Shown here piece by piece: positions 8,234 through 16,976 of a stretch of 64,000 nt of DNA. Position 1 is the first letter of the stretch, and the number at the start of each line of letters is the position of its first letter. A model generated the notes under the pieces. That model saw only the letters and a list, made by a program, of their open reading frames with translations. It was not told where the DNA came from and did not search any database. The translations under genes and the position numbers were made by a program. Origin of the DNA: Flaviflexus salsibiostraticola (GTDB taxonomy: Bacteria; Actinomycetota; Actinomycetes; Actinomycetales; Actinomycetaceae); contig NZ_CP034438.1 of NCBI RefSeq assembly GCF_003952265.1, forward strand, positions 1,426,001-1,490,000. The letters run 5' to 3'.

Positions 8234-9253
8234 CTAGGCGACGACCGCAGTGATCGCGAAGATGATGGTCGTGCCGACCCAGATCGCGAACGCCGGGGGG
8301 TCGATGTGGGTGTCGCCGTTGGCGTTCGTCATACGCGACAGCGCCTCACCGAGGAGACCGCCGATGATGCCGAAGACCGCGCCGATGAGGGCTGCGATCG
8401 CGAGCGACGTGGTGTCCCACTCGGAGGGAACCGACGTACCGGCGAGCACCGGGACGAACTTGGTCGCGGCGAGCGAGGCAAGGATCGTCATGTGGTGCGT
8501 GACCGGAGTCTTCATTCCTGCCGAGAGGAAGACGAGGGTGACGGCCGAGATTGCCCAGCCGATAAGGAACGCGTGGTTCTGGATGGTGCCGCCGGAGACA
8601 TCGAAGAAGCCGATGATGACGACGAGCGTGGCGAAGGCCGACATGAGGCCCGAGGTGAAGCCGTGCATCGCGGTGATGCCCCAGCCCTCCTGGTGCTCGA
8701 CCCAGTGCTTGCCCTCGCCGACGGCGAGAAGCGGGTGGTCCCTGGTCGAGAAGAGGCCGGTGGAGCCGAACATGAAGCGGATCACGATCGACAGAACGAT
8801 GATCGTGAACGCGACGGTATCGGTCCAGCCGATCGCCTCGTTGCCGAACTGCAGGTCCGGGTTGCTGACCGAGAAGGTCGGCAGCGCCGCGAAGGCCTGG
8901 TTCAGGAGGTAGCCGAGCATGCCGAAGACGCCGCCGACTGCGAGGACGTCCGAGCGGCCGATGCCGGCGAGCGGGGTGACGATGTCACGGCCGTTTGCGC
9001 CGCCGGCCATGACGCCGCGCTTGGCGCCGTAAGCAGCAGCTGCCGCACCACCAAGGAAGGCGATGTGCGGGCCGAAGACCGGACCGAAGACGACGGAACC
9101 CATGAAGCCGCCGGCGTCAGCGCCGCCCATGTAGCTGCCGAGGCCTACCAGGAACAGCAGACCGGTGAAGATAAAGGCTGTCTGGCCGCCGATGGCTGCG
9201 CCGAAGGCGCCGCCGCCGAACGAGGCAATGAGCCATAAGAGATCAATTTCCAC
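8234..9253 (-). CDS. Multi-pass membrane protein of unknown family, candidate sugar or polyol permease
   Basis: I do not recognise the family with confidence. The 339-residue protein is strongly hydrophobic with about nine or ten likely membrane segments, beginning with a glycine-rich stretch (SFGGGAFGAAIGGQTAFIF) and including a repeated small-residue pattern. A conserved-looking loop HWVEHQEGWGITAMHGFTSG lies near residue 180, and GMKTPVTHHMTILASLAATKF near 245. It is the first gene of the minus-strand carbohydrate operon, 50 bases upstream of the phosphatase, and the only transporter-like gene of this operon in the window. I infer it moves the substrate or product of the kinases; nothing in the sequence proves it. 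Confidence 0.7.
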   Translation of the reverse strand: MEIDLLWLIASFGGGAFGAAIGGQTAFIFTGLLFLVGLGSYMGGADAGGFMGSVVFGPVFGPHIAFLGGAAAAAYGAKRGVMAGGANGRDIVTPLAGIGRSDVLAVGGVFGMLGYLLNQAFAALPTFSVSNPDLQFGNEAIGWTDTVAFTIIVLSIVIRFMFGSTGLFSTRDHPLLAVGEGKHWVEHQEGWGITAMHGFTSGLMSAFATLVVIIGFFDVSGGTIQNHAFLIGWAISAVTLVFLSAGMKTPVTHHMTILASLAATKFVPVLAGTSVPSEWDTTSLAIAALIGAVFGIIGGLLGEALSRMTNANGDTHIDPPAFAIWVGTTIIFAITAVVA

Positions 9254-9814
9254 GTTGAATTCCTCTTTACGTTGTGGGGCTGAGTACGCCGCGCATCCCT
9301 GACAGGGAGATGCGGGATCGTCCGCCGTCCTTGGCGGGGAGATCGTGCAGCGCTTTGAATTGGATGAGCGGACGGTGATGACCGCCCAACCCAGTTATAC
9401 GACGGCAATCACGCTCAGGGGAAAAGGCGCTCCGCAACACCCGCGTGAGCAGTGCTTCCACAGGCCGATGAGATTCGGGCCGCGCGTACGCAGCGCCCCG
9501 CCTCTCCATGTCGCCTCTGGATGCGAGGTCATCCGCCCCGATCGCTCGACGTGAGCTCTCAGTTGAGAGTTCTTCATCAATGATCAATGCGGACCCCCTT
9601 TCGTGCGCCTTTGCCAGTCCAAGAACCGATACACCGATGTAACGGTCTCACCGTCACCAGAGATTAACACTATTCATGTTAATTTCCGCATCCGTCCCAC
9701 CGCGGTGCACCAATGCGCGCGACACTCTTGTCGTACTGCAACCCGTTGCAGGGGTGGGTGCGAGGCCGGCGACCTGTTCATCCCGGTTTCACCTCTGTCC
9801 ACTAAGGTTGGGGT
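9254..9814. promoter_or_regulatory. 561-base intergenic region between divergent operons, with palindromes
   Basis: No convincing gene is seen. The stretch must hold the promoter of the minus-strand carbohydrate operon (gene start 9253) and that of the plus-strand HAD operon (start 9815). It contains a bulged hairpin at 9293-9313 in the presumed leader of the membrane protein gene, a small inverted repeat ACGGT-CTC-ACCGT at 9642-9654 and an AT-rich operator-like palindrome at 9663-9683. Short open frames here have no SD and no family resemblance. Confidence 0.5.
9663..9683. promoter_or_regulatory. Operator-like inverted repeat ATTAACA-N7-TGTTAAT
   Basis: Two perfect 7-base arms separated by seven bases, spaced about one helical turn and a half centre to centre, in an AT-rich patch unlike the surroundings. 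It lies between the divergent operons and is a reasonable binding site for the operon's DeoR regulator or another dimeric repressor. The assignment to a protein is inference. Confidence 0.45.
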
Positions 9815-10651
9815 GTGAGCACACCGATACTTGATCTCGACAATCTCCCATGGCCCGCCGGCCAGCCGGAACACTTCGTCTTCGATGTGGACGGAACTCT
9901 GACGGACCACGAATCCGTCACGCACCCCCCGACGCTCGATGCGCTCCGCGCCGCACACGATGCCGGGTACCCGATCACCGTGGCGACGGGCCGCATCCTC
10001 TCAGCGGGCGTTCGCCTGCTCGAGCGCGCTGGCGTGGAGGGCTGGGTCATCGCCAACTGCGGCGGAGTGGTGTGGGACGGCAGCGACGTCGTCGACGAGC
10101 ACCCGCTGCCTCGGGAGACCGTCGAGAGCTTCATCTCCCTCGGGCGCTCACTCGGCATGACCCCCGCGGTCTACTTCGTCGACGATATCTATATGGACAC
10201 GGTCGAGACCCTCGTCATCCCCGAGGTGTCCCTTAACGCCAACGAGGGCAAGCCGATCCACATGGTCGATCTCGAGACCCTCGACCTCACCCACGTGACG
10301 AAGGTGCAGTTCGCAGCCGATATCCCTGTTATCGATCAGTACCATGCGCGCGTCGCAGAGGAGTTCCCCGGCGTTCTGCGCGGCCACCCGTACATCCTCG
10401 AGCTGCCGCCCGAGGGCATCACGAAGTGGGAGGGCATCGAGACCGCCCTCGAGCGGCGCGGACTGGACGCCGAGTCCGGCCTCGGCGTCGGAGATTCCGG
10501 CAATGACACACCGTGGCTGCCCAAGATGGGCATCTCCCTTGCCGCCCCCGACTCACCCCAGGACCTCATCGACGTCGTCGACGCCGTCCTGCCCCCCGTC
10601 GATCATCCTGTCGCAACTCTCATCACCACCATCCTGAGGAGGAACCGATGA
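9815..10651 (+). CDS. HAD-superfamily hydrolase (Cof-type, class IIB-like)
   Basis: The 278-residue protein has FDVDGTLTD (residues about 23 to 31), ITVATGR as motif II, and GVGDSGNDTPWLPKMG as motif III/IV, the usual Cof-type arrangement with a cap in between. Such enzymes dephosphorylate sugar phosphates or phosphorylated cofactors. The start is GTG; the stop overlaps the next gene's ATG (ATGA), and the ribosome site of the next gene (GAGGAGG) lies inside this one, so the two are translationally coupled. Substrate unknown. Confidence 0.8.
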   Translation: MSTPILDLDNLPWPAGQPEHFVFDVDGTLTDHESVTHPPTLDALRAAHDAGYPITVATGRILSAGVRLLERAGVEGWVIANCGGVVWDGSDVVDEHPLPRETVESFISLGRSLGMTPAVYFVDDIYMDTVETLVIPEVSLNANEGKPIHMVDLETLDLTHVTKVQFAADIPVIDQYHARVAEEFPGVLRGHPYILELPPEGITKWEGIETALERRGLDAESGLGVGDSGNDTPWLPKMGISLAAPDSPQDLIDVVDAVLPPVDHPVATLITTILRRNR

Positions 10652-11487
10652 AGGCCGAACAGATCACCAACCCCGTCGCCTACCACGGCGAGGGACCCTG
10701 CTGGCATCGCTCCTGGGGCGGTATCCGCTGGGTCGACATGCTCGCAGGCGACCTCCTGACACTCAATGCCCAGGGCGAGGTCGACCGGCTCCACGTCGGC
10801 AAGATCGCCGCCTTCGTGCGCCCGCGCTCGCGCGGCGGTTACGTCGTCGGCCTCGAGAACACCATCGGTCTCGCGACCTCGGCCTTCTCCGAGCCCGTGG
10901 CGGAGCCGCACTTCTGGAGCGACCCGAACCTCCGATTCAACGAGGGTGGCTGCGACCCGTGGGGCAACCTGTACTGCGGGTCGATGGCGTATGACCGGAC
11001 GGAGGGTGCGGCCACCCTCTACCGGGTCAGCCCGACCGGCGAGCGCGAGACGGTCCTCCCCCACGTGTCGACCTCGAATGGCATCGCCTTCTCACCGGAC
11101 GGCACTCTCGCCTACTACAACGACACGAAGCTGCGGCGCACCGACGTCTTCGACGTCATCGACGAGCGCCTCATCAACCGCCGTCCGTTCGCAGACTCCG
11201 ACGGCGCCAGCCCCGATGGCCTGACAGTCGACTCCGAGGGCAACGTGTGGGTGGCGATGAACCGGCATGGCAAGGTGCGCCTCTACTCCCCCGACGCCGC
11301 GGTGCTGACCGAGATCGAGCTCCCCGTTCGTCTCGTCACCGCCTGCACCCTCGGCGGTCCCGACTACCGAACCCTCTACATCACGACGTCTCGTGAGAAC
11401 CTCGACGATCCAGAACCTGAGGCGGGTGCGCTCTTCGCCACCCACGTCGATGTGCCGGGACTGCCTATTGCCGAGTACGGCGGGTGA
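10648..11487 (+). CDS. SMP-30/gluconolactonase family sugar lactonase
   Basis: Starting at the ATG overlapping the previous stop, the product has 279 residues, close to the family norm of about 290. The metal-binding signature residues are visible: Glu in HGEGPCW near residue 15, Asn in RFNEGG near 93, Asn in STSNGIAFSPDG near 140, and Asp in SPDGLTVDSEGNVWVA near 190. These enzymes are six-bladed propellers that open sugar-acid lactones with a divalent metal. A longer in-frame start exists but lies deep in the upstream gene. The coupled HAD gene suggests a small sugar-acid pathway. Confidence 0.85.
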   Translation: MKAEQITNPVAYHGEGPCWHRSWGGIRWVDMLAGDLLTLNAQGEVDRLHVGKIAAFVRPRSRGGYVVGLENTIGLATSAFSEPVAEPHFWSDPNLRFNEGGCDPWGNLYCGSMAYDRTEGAATLYRVSPTGERETVLPHVSTSNGIAFSPDGTLAYYNDTKLRRTDVFDVIDERLINRRPFADSDGASPDGLTVDSEGNVWVAMNRHGKVRLYSPDAAVLTEIELPVRLVTACTLGGPDYRTLYITTSRENLDDPEPEAGALFATHVDVPGLPIAEYGG

Positions 11488-11504
11488 GCGACTATCGTTA
11501 GACC

Positions 11505-12167
11505 GTGACGATCAATCTGACCGGTGATGATGGCCTCTTCGAGCTCCCTCCCGAAGAGCGCAGGCCGTCTGCTCGAGTGATCCTCGTGACCGGTCCCTCG
11601 GGTTCGGGGAAGACCCGGTTCACGAATCGGACCGGGCTGCCGGTCGTCGCGCTCGACGACTTCTACTTCGACGACACGCAGCCGGGCCTTCCGATGAAGC
11701 ACGGCATCATCGATTGGGACTCCCCCAAGTGCTGGAATCGTGACGCGGCCATGACCGCGCTCATCGAGCTGGCCACCGTCGGCGAGTCGGTTCTGCCGAT
11801 CTACGACATCCCCTCGAACTCGAAGGTGGGCGAGCGCCGGCTCCACCTCCAGGGCTCCCAGCTGTTCCTCGCGGAGGGCATCTTCGCGGCCGAGCTCGTC
11901 GAGGTCGCCGAGCGCGAGGGCATTCTCGCGGACGCCCTCTGCATCTCCCGCCCCCGCCTCCAGACATTCTGGTTCCGGCTCATGCGGGACCTCGACGAGG
12001 GGCGGAAGTCGACCCCGACCCTGCTCCGCCGCGGCATCTCCCACGCCTTGAACGAGCCGGAGATGTACCGCCGACTCGAGTCGAAGGGCGCCCGGCGCGT
12101 CAGCATCGTCGAAGCGCACGAGACGCTCACCCAGATGCTCGCCAAGCAGCGATACACCGGGCCGTAA
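11505..12167 (+). CDS. Uridine-kinase-like P-loop kinase
   Basis: The 220-residue protein has a Walker A GPSGSGKT at residues 30 to 37, then VALDDFYFDD and DWDSPKCWN, the pattern of uridine kinase/phosphoribulokinase-type enzymes, and FLAEGIFAAELV as the Walker B-like strand. It starts with GTG 17 bases after the lactonase gene, so is likely in the same transcript. The lid differs from true uridine-cytidine kinases, so the acceptor could be a nucleoside or another small hydroxyl compound. Confidence 0.75.
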   Translation: MTINLTGDDGLFELPPEERRPSARVILVTGPSGSGKTRFTNRTGLPVVALDDFYFDDTQPGLPMKHGIIDWDSPKCWNRDAAMTALIELATVGESVLPIYDIPSNSKVGERRLHLQGSQLFLAEGIFAAELVEVAEREGILADALCISRPRLQTFWFRLMRDLDEGRKSTPTLLRRGISHALNEPEMYRRLESKGARRVSIVEAHETLTQMLAKQRYTGP

Positions 12168-12221
12168 AGAGCTTAAACCAGCGCGCAGCCGGCTCCGCCG
12201 GACGATCATTGACGAGACGAA

Positions 12222-12247
12222 TGTGGCCCCGCAGGTGCGGGGCCACA
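12222..12247. terminator. Bidirectional hairpin terminator
   Basis: A perfect 12-base stem (TGTGGCCCCGCA and its complement) with a two-base loop lies between the converging uridine-kinase-like gene and the zinc dehydrogenase gene. It can serve both directions. No long U run follows, as is common in these genomes. Confidence 0.7.
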
Positions 12248-12267
12248 GCCATAAGGGACAAGGTCGA

Positions 12268-13308
12268 TCAGCCGGGGATAACCGCGGTCTTGATTCCTCG
12301 GCCCGCGCTCACGTGCTCGATCGCGGCCCCGGCATCCTCCAGCGCGAACGGTTCGGTCAGGAGTGCGCCGACGTTGATCGAGCCGTCGCCGATGAGCTGG
12401 ACGGCGCGGCGGTAGTTGTTGCGCCCCATGTTCGAGCCGCCCGTGACGGTGAGCTCGTTGTAGTGGATGAGGTTCGGGTCGATGCTCGCCATCTGCCCCT
12501 TCGGGAAGCCCGCGAACGCGTTGACGCGGCCGCCGTTGCGGGCGGACTGCAGGGCTGTCTGGAAGAGATCGAGGGCGCCGATGCACTGAACGGCGACGTT
12601 GGCTCCGAGGCCACCCGTCAGGTCCTTGACGTACTCGGGCACGTCGACATCGCCGGTGAGCACCGTGTGCGTGGCACCGACCTCCTTGGCGACCTCGAGC
12701 CGTCCCGGGGAACGGTTGACGACGATGATCTGCGAGGCGCCCCGCTGCTTCGCCACCATCGTGTGAAGCAGGCCGATCGGTCCCGCGCCGATGATGAGGA
12801 CGGTGTCGCCGATGTCGATGCCGTAGTTGTCGACGCCGTTGAGGACGCAGCCGAGCGGCTCCGCGAGCGCGATCTCGGCCGGGTCGGCGCCCGGGTCGGC
12901 GACGACGATGGCGCCGCGTTCGATCGCCTCGGCGCTGACGAGCACGTACTCGGCCAGGCCACCATCGATCCAGTAGCCGAAGAGCTTGGCGTTGATGCAC
13001 ATGTGCTCGAGGTGGTTGAGGCAGTAGTGGCAGCGCAGGCAGGGCACGGTCGGCATGACGCCGACAAGATCGCCCTCGCTGTATCCCTCGACTCCCTCGC
13101 CGATCTCGTGGACGTAGCCGGAGAATTCGTGGCCCATGATGACGCCCTGGCGGACGCCGGCCGTCTTCTCACCCCGCAGGATCCTGCCGTCGGTGCCGCA
13201 CACGGTGTTGGCTCCGACTCGGAGAACGAGCTCACCCGGTCCGGCCGTGGGGGTGGGGACGTCCTGCATCTCAAGCCGGTTCGGACCGACCAGTACTGCT
13301 GCGCGCAT
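12268..13308 (-). CDS. Zinc-dependent medium-chain alcohol/polyol dehydrogenase
   Basis: The protein has 346 residues from the ATG at 13308, which follows an AAGGAG site; 8 codons of upstream frame are probably untranslated. It has the catalytic zinc residues (VCGTDG near 34, GHEFSGYV near 56), four structural-zinc cysteines in PCLRCHYCLNHLEHMC (near 87), and a Rossmann GAGPIGLL near 170. The closest general types are threonine, sorbitol and galactitol-phosphate dehydrogenases, oxidising a secondary alcohol with NAD(P). It is transcribed away from kup and ends at a shared terminator. Substrate not identifiable. Confidence 0.85.
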   Translation of the reverse strand: MRAAVLVGPNRLEMQDVPTPTAGPGELVLRVGANTVCGTDGRILRGEKTAGVRQGVIMGHEFSGYVHEIGEGVEGYSEGDLVGVMPTVPCLRCHYCLNHLEHMCINAKLFGYWIDGGLAEYVLVSAEAIERGAIVVADPGADPAEIALAEPLGCVLNGVDNYGIDIGDTVLIIGAGPIGLLHTMVAKQRGASQIIVVNRSPGRLEVAKEVGATHTVLTGDVDVPEYVKDLTGGLGANVAVQCIGALDLFQTALQSARNGGRVNAFAGFPKGQMASIDPNLIHYNELTVTGGSNMGRNNYRRAVQLIGDGSINVGALLTEPFALEDAGAAIEHVSAGRGIKTAVIPG

Positions 13309-13507
13309 GGAAAACTCCTTGAGGATCCTCAATGATCTGATGCCGCAATCCTACCCCGCGGTCGTTTCATCGGGTGGAGACAGCGCCCGCTCGCTGGCCT
13401 TCGCCGGAGAAGCGGGAAGCAGGTCTGGCGCCCGCCTGTTCGTGTCGAGGCCGCTCGGTGCTCGCAGATCACACGGTATGGGTGTGGGCCTGGGACTGGA
13501 ACCGGCG

Positions 13508-13513
13508 TATATT
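13508..13513 (+). promoter_or_regulatory. Possible -10 box for a leaderless kup transcript
   Basis: TATATT ends seven bases before the kup ATG at 13521, so transcription would begin at or next to the start codon. There is no ribosome site before that ATG. Leaderless mRNAs are common in Actinobacteria, so this is a reasonable reading. No clear -35 box is seen. Confidence 0.4.
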
Positions 13514-13520
13514 TCCGATC

Positions 13521-15389
13521 ATGAAAACCCCCATGCGGGTCGATGCGCCTCTGGCGCTCGGTGCGCTCGGCGTCGTCTTCGGCGACATCGGGACATCCCC
13601 GCTCTATGCCATGCATGCGGTTCTGTCCCACGACATCATTCCCCGGTCGGCCGACGCGATCACCGGCATCATCTCGCTCGTCTTCTGGTCGCTCCTCATC
13701 ATCGTCGCCGTCAAGTACATCCTTCTCCTTCTGTCCGTCGATAACGACGGAGACGGCGGCATCATTGCCCTGTCGGCGCTCGTCATCAAGGACGGCCCCC
13801 GGAGATTCGCACCCTTCGCCGTCGGCGCGGCCATCTTCGGCGCGGGCCTCTTCTACGGCGATGGCATCATCACTCCCGCCATCTCGGTCATGTCAGCGAC
13901 CGAGGGGCTCTCGGGGATCAACCCGACCTTCGAGCGCCTGGTCGTCCCGCTCTCTGTTCTCATCGTCGCAGCGCTGTTCGCGGTGCAGCGCCTCGGCACG
14001 GGCCGGGTCGGCTCCCTCTTCGGCCCGACGATGCTGATCTGGTTCCTCACGCTGGCCGCCCTGGGCGTTCCGCACATCGCCCAGCACCCGGCGATCCTCA
14101 CCGCGCTTCTACCCCACACCGGACTGCTCTTCATCGTCCACTATCCCGTGGCGGCGTTCTTCGCCCTCGGCGCGATCGTCCTCGTCGTGACCGGTGCTGA
14201 GGCGCTGTACGCGGACATGGGGCACTTCGGCCCGCGGCCGATTCAGCTCGCCTGGTTCGCCGTCGTCCTGCCCTGCCTGACCGTCAACTACCTCGGCCAG
14301 GGTGCTCTCCTGCTCGGCAACCCGGACCAGGAGGCGAATCCCTTCTTCGCAATGGGACCGGAGTGGACGCGGCTGCCGCTCGTCATCCTCGCCTCCTCCG
14401 CCGCCGTCATCGCCTCCCAGGCGGTCATCTCCGGTATCTTCTCGATGACCCGCCAGGCGGAGCACCTCGGCTACCTGCCCCACATCCGGTCGATCCACAC
14501 GTCGCGCTGGGTGCGCGGCCAGATCTATCTGCCGACCGTCAACAGGCTCCTCTTCATCGGGGTCATCGCCCTCATCATCATCTTCCAGTCCTCATCGGCC
14601 CTGGCGAACGCGTACGGGTTGGCCGTGACGTCGACACTCATCCTCACCTCCATCCTCTTCGTCACCTACGTGCGCACGGTCCGCCGCTGGCGGGGGTGGC
14701 AGGTTGCGGCCTTTGTCGCGACAGCGGTATCGATCGAGGTCGTCTTCTTCGGCTCGGGCCTCATCAAGATCCTGGCGGGCGGCTGGATCCCCCTCATCAT
14801 CGCCGCCGCCCTCGGCGCCGTCATGGTCGTGTGGCGGAGGGGCCGTCGGCTCCTCAACGCCCAATACGGCAAGCTCGTCGAGGACCGCGACCGCTTCCTG
14901 CGGACCCCCGGCTTCACGGTCATACCCGGCACCGCCGTCTATCCCCACCTCGACCACGGCACGACATCGATCGCGCTCCTCGCCTCGGCGCGGGCCTTCA
15001 GCGCGATCCACGAGCGGATCGTCGTCGTCTCGATCGAGACGCTCCACCAGCCCCACGTCCCCGTGACGGAGCGGTTCACTGCCCGATCGACGTTCCGCTC
15101 GACATACTCGATCCGGTACGACGATGTGAGCGTGCGGTATGGGTTCAAAGATGAGGTCGACATCCCGGCCGCTCTCGCCGAAGCAGCAGCCCAGCATCTG
15201 CTGCCGCCCGTCGAGAACCCCTGGTATGTGACGAGCGAGGCCTCGTTCACGCCGACGGGATCGGGGCTCATGCCCGGCTGGCAGAGGGCCCTCTTCGTCG
15301 CCCTCTACCGCAATTCAGCGCGGCCTGCGAGCCGCTTCCGACTGCCGAAGCATCGGACCCTCGTCTTCGGGATCAGCGCGGATATCTGA
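13521..15389 (+). CDS. kup: Kup-family low-affinity potassium uptake transporter
   Basis: The 622-residue product has the Kup hallmark GALGVVFGDIGTSPLYAMHA at its N-terminus, FYGDGIITPAISVMSA near residue 115, a TGAEALYADMGHFG segment near 225, and about twelve hydrophobic segments up to residue 440, followed by a soluble C-terminal domain. It takes up K+ with protons across the cytoplasmic membrane. The ATG at 13521 puts the conserved N-terminus at residue 13; the longer upstream frame is not coding. It is monocistronic, with a strong shared terminator after it. Confidence 0.93.
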   Translation: MKTPMRVDAPLALGALGVVFGDIGTSPLYAMHAVLSHDIIPRSADAITGIISLVFWSLLIIVAVKYILLLLSVDNDGDGGIIALSALVIKDGPRRFAPFAVGAAIFGAGLFYGDGIITPAISVMSATEGLSGINPTFERLVVPLSVLIVAALFAVQRLGTGRVGSLFGPTMLIWFLTLAALGVPHIAQHPAILTALLPHTGLLFIVHYPVAAFFALGAIVLVVTGAEALYADMGHFGPRPIQLAWFAVVLPCLTVNYLGQGALLLGNPDQEANPFFAMGPEWTRLPLVILASSAAVIASQAVISGIFSMTRQAEHLGYLPHIRSIHTSRWVRGQIYLPTVNRLLFIGVIALIIIFQSSSALANAYGLAVTSTLILTSILFVTYVRTVRRWRGWQVAAFVATAVSIEVVFFGSGLIKILAGGWIPLIIAAALGAVMVVWRRGRRLLNAQYGKLVEDRDRFLRTPGFTVIPGTAVYPHLDHGTTSIALLASARAFSAIHERIVVVSIETLHQPHVPVTERFTARSTFRSTYSIRYDDVSVRYGFKDEVDIPAALAEAAAQHLLPPVENPWYVTSEASFTPTGSGLMPGWQRALFVALYRNSARPASRFRLPKHRTLVFGISADI

Positions 15390-15413
15390 ACGGCCGCCAG
15401 TGCTGGAGACACG

Positions 15414-15444
15414 TGTTGGGCCGCCCCAGTGGGGCGGCCCAACA
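15414..15444. terminator. Bidirectional terminator between kup and lysS
   Basis: A 14-base perfect stem centred on CCGCCCC/GGGGCGG with a three-base AGT loop lies 25 bases after the kup stop and 15 bases before the lysS stop on the other strand, so it can terminate both genes. Confidence 0.8.
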
Positions 15445-15458
15445 GGTCTGAGCAATCC

Positions 15459-16976
15459 TCAGCGGCGGCGGACGAAGGGGAAGGCGATCGTCTCGCGGAT
15501 GCCGAGTCCGGTGAGCGCCTGGAGAAGGCGATCGATGCCGATGCCCATGCCACCCGCGGGCGGGAAGCCCTGCTCCATCGCCTGGATGAAGTCCTCATCG
15601 AGCTGCATGGCCTCCGGGTCACCGTCGGCTGCGGAGAGCGACTGGGCGATGAGGCGCTCGCGCTGGATGACGGGATCGGCGAGTTCGGAGTAGGCGGTCG
15701 CGGTCTCAACGCCGCGGATGTAGAGGTCCCACTTCTCGGTGAGGCCGGGCTTCGTCCGGTGGGCTCTCGTGAGGGGAGACGTGTCGACCGGGAAGTCACG
15801 CAGGAAGGTCGGGGCCCACAGCCTGTCGCCGACGAGCTCCTCCCAGATATCCTCGACGATCTTGCCCGCAACGGCGTAGGGCGGGACGGAGATGCCGTGC
15901 TGCTCGGCGATCCTCTCCAGCTCGCCGCGGGGCGTGTCGACGCGGATCTCCTGGCCGACGGCCTCAGAGACGGACTCGTAGAGATCGAGTTCCGCCCATT
16001 CTCCACCGAGGTCGTACTCGGTGCCATCCGCGAGGGTGACGACCGTCGATCCGAAGGCGTCCATCGCCGCCCGCTGGACGAGATTCTTCGTCAGCTCGGC
16101 CATCGTGTCGTACGTGCCGTAGGCCTCGTACGCCTCGAGCGCCGTGAACTCCGGTGAGTGGGTCGAGTCGGCCCCCTCGTTGCGGAAGTTCTTGCCGATC
16201 TCGAACACCTTGTCGACACCGCCGACAACCGCCCTCTTGAGGTAGAGCTCGGTCGCGATCCGGAGGTAGAGATCCTCATCGTAGGCATTGATATGGGTTG
16301 TGAAGGGCCGAGCGGCCGCGCCGCCGTGGAGCGGCTGCAGAGTCGGGGTCTCGATCTCGATGTAGCCGCGATCGTCGAAGTTCGCGCGCACCGACTTCAT
16401 GACATCGGATCGGACGCGGATCATCTCCCGCGCCGCGGGGCGCATGATGAGGTCGAGGTGGCGCATGCGGACGCGGTTCTCCTCCGACAGTCCGACCTCC
16501 TCGCCATCCTCCTTCGTGTAGGTCTTCGGCAGGGGGCGCAGCGCCTTCGATGCCATCGCCCACTCGTGCGCAAAGACAGAGAGCTCGCCGCGGCGGGAGG
16601 TGCCGACGTGGCCGGAGACGAATATGTGGTCGCCGAGATCGACATCGGACTTGAAGCGGGCCATCGCGTCCTCGCCGACGACCTTCTGCGAGAGCATGAC
16701 CTGGATGCGATGCCCGGGGCCGTCCTGGAGGGTGGCGAAGAACAGCTTGCCCGACGTGCGCAGGAGCATGACGCGACCGGCGATGCCGACCGTCGCCTCG
16801 AGCTCGGTCCCCGCCTCGAGGCCCTCGTGGTCCGCTCGGACCTGTGCGATGGTCGTCGTCACGGGAAGCTCGGCCGGGTAGGGGTCGATCCCGTCGGAGA
16901 TCATCTTCATGCGCTTCGCGGCGCGCACCGCCATCTGCTCGGACGCGGTCGTTTCACTCTGCTCAATCTCAGTCAC
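15459..16976 (-). CDS. lysS: Lysyl-tRNA synthetase, class II
   Basis: The 505-residue protein has the class II LysRS layout: an N-terminal anticodon-binding OB fold (ELEATVGIAGRVMLLRTSGKLFF near residue 77), motif 2 (EIGKNFRNEGADSTHSPEFT near 265) and motif 3 (GMGIGIDRLLQALTG near 480), ending FPFVRRR. It charges tRNA-Lys in the cytoplasm. In mycobacteria lysS lies close to panD and panC; here glpABC is interposed. Confidence 0.96.
   Translation of the reverse strand: MTEIEQSETTASEQMAVRAAKRMKMISDGIDPYPAELPVTTTIAQVRADHEGLEAGTELEATVGIAGRVMLLRTSGKLFFATLQDGPGHRIQVMLSQKVVGEDAMARFKSDVDLGDHIFVSGHVGTSRRGELSVFAHEWAMASKALRPLPKTYTKEDGEEVGLSEENRVRMRHLDLIMRPAAREMIRVRSDVMKSVRANFDDRGYIEIETPTLQPLHGGAAARPFTTHINAYDEDLYLRIATELYLKRAVVGGVDKVFEIGKNFRNEGADSTHSPEFTALEAYEAYGTYDTMAELTKNLVQRAAMDAFGSTVVTLADGTEYDLGGEWAELDLYESVSEAVGQEIRVDTPRGELERIAEQHGISVPPYAVAGKIVEDIWEELVGDRLWAPTFLRDFPVDTSPLTRAHRTKPGLTEKWDLYIRGVETATAYSELADPVIQRERLIAQSLSAADGDPEAMQLDEDFIQAMEQGFPPAGGMGIGIDRLLQALTGLGIRETIAFPFVRRR

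Noticed and set aside
9267..9587. 106-codon minus-strand frame in the intergenic region
   Set aside because: No ribosome site or similarity; it lies where the operon promoter must be.
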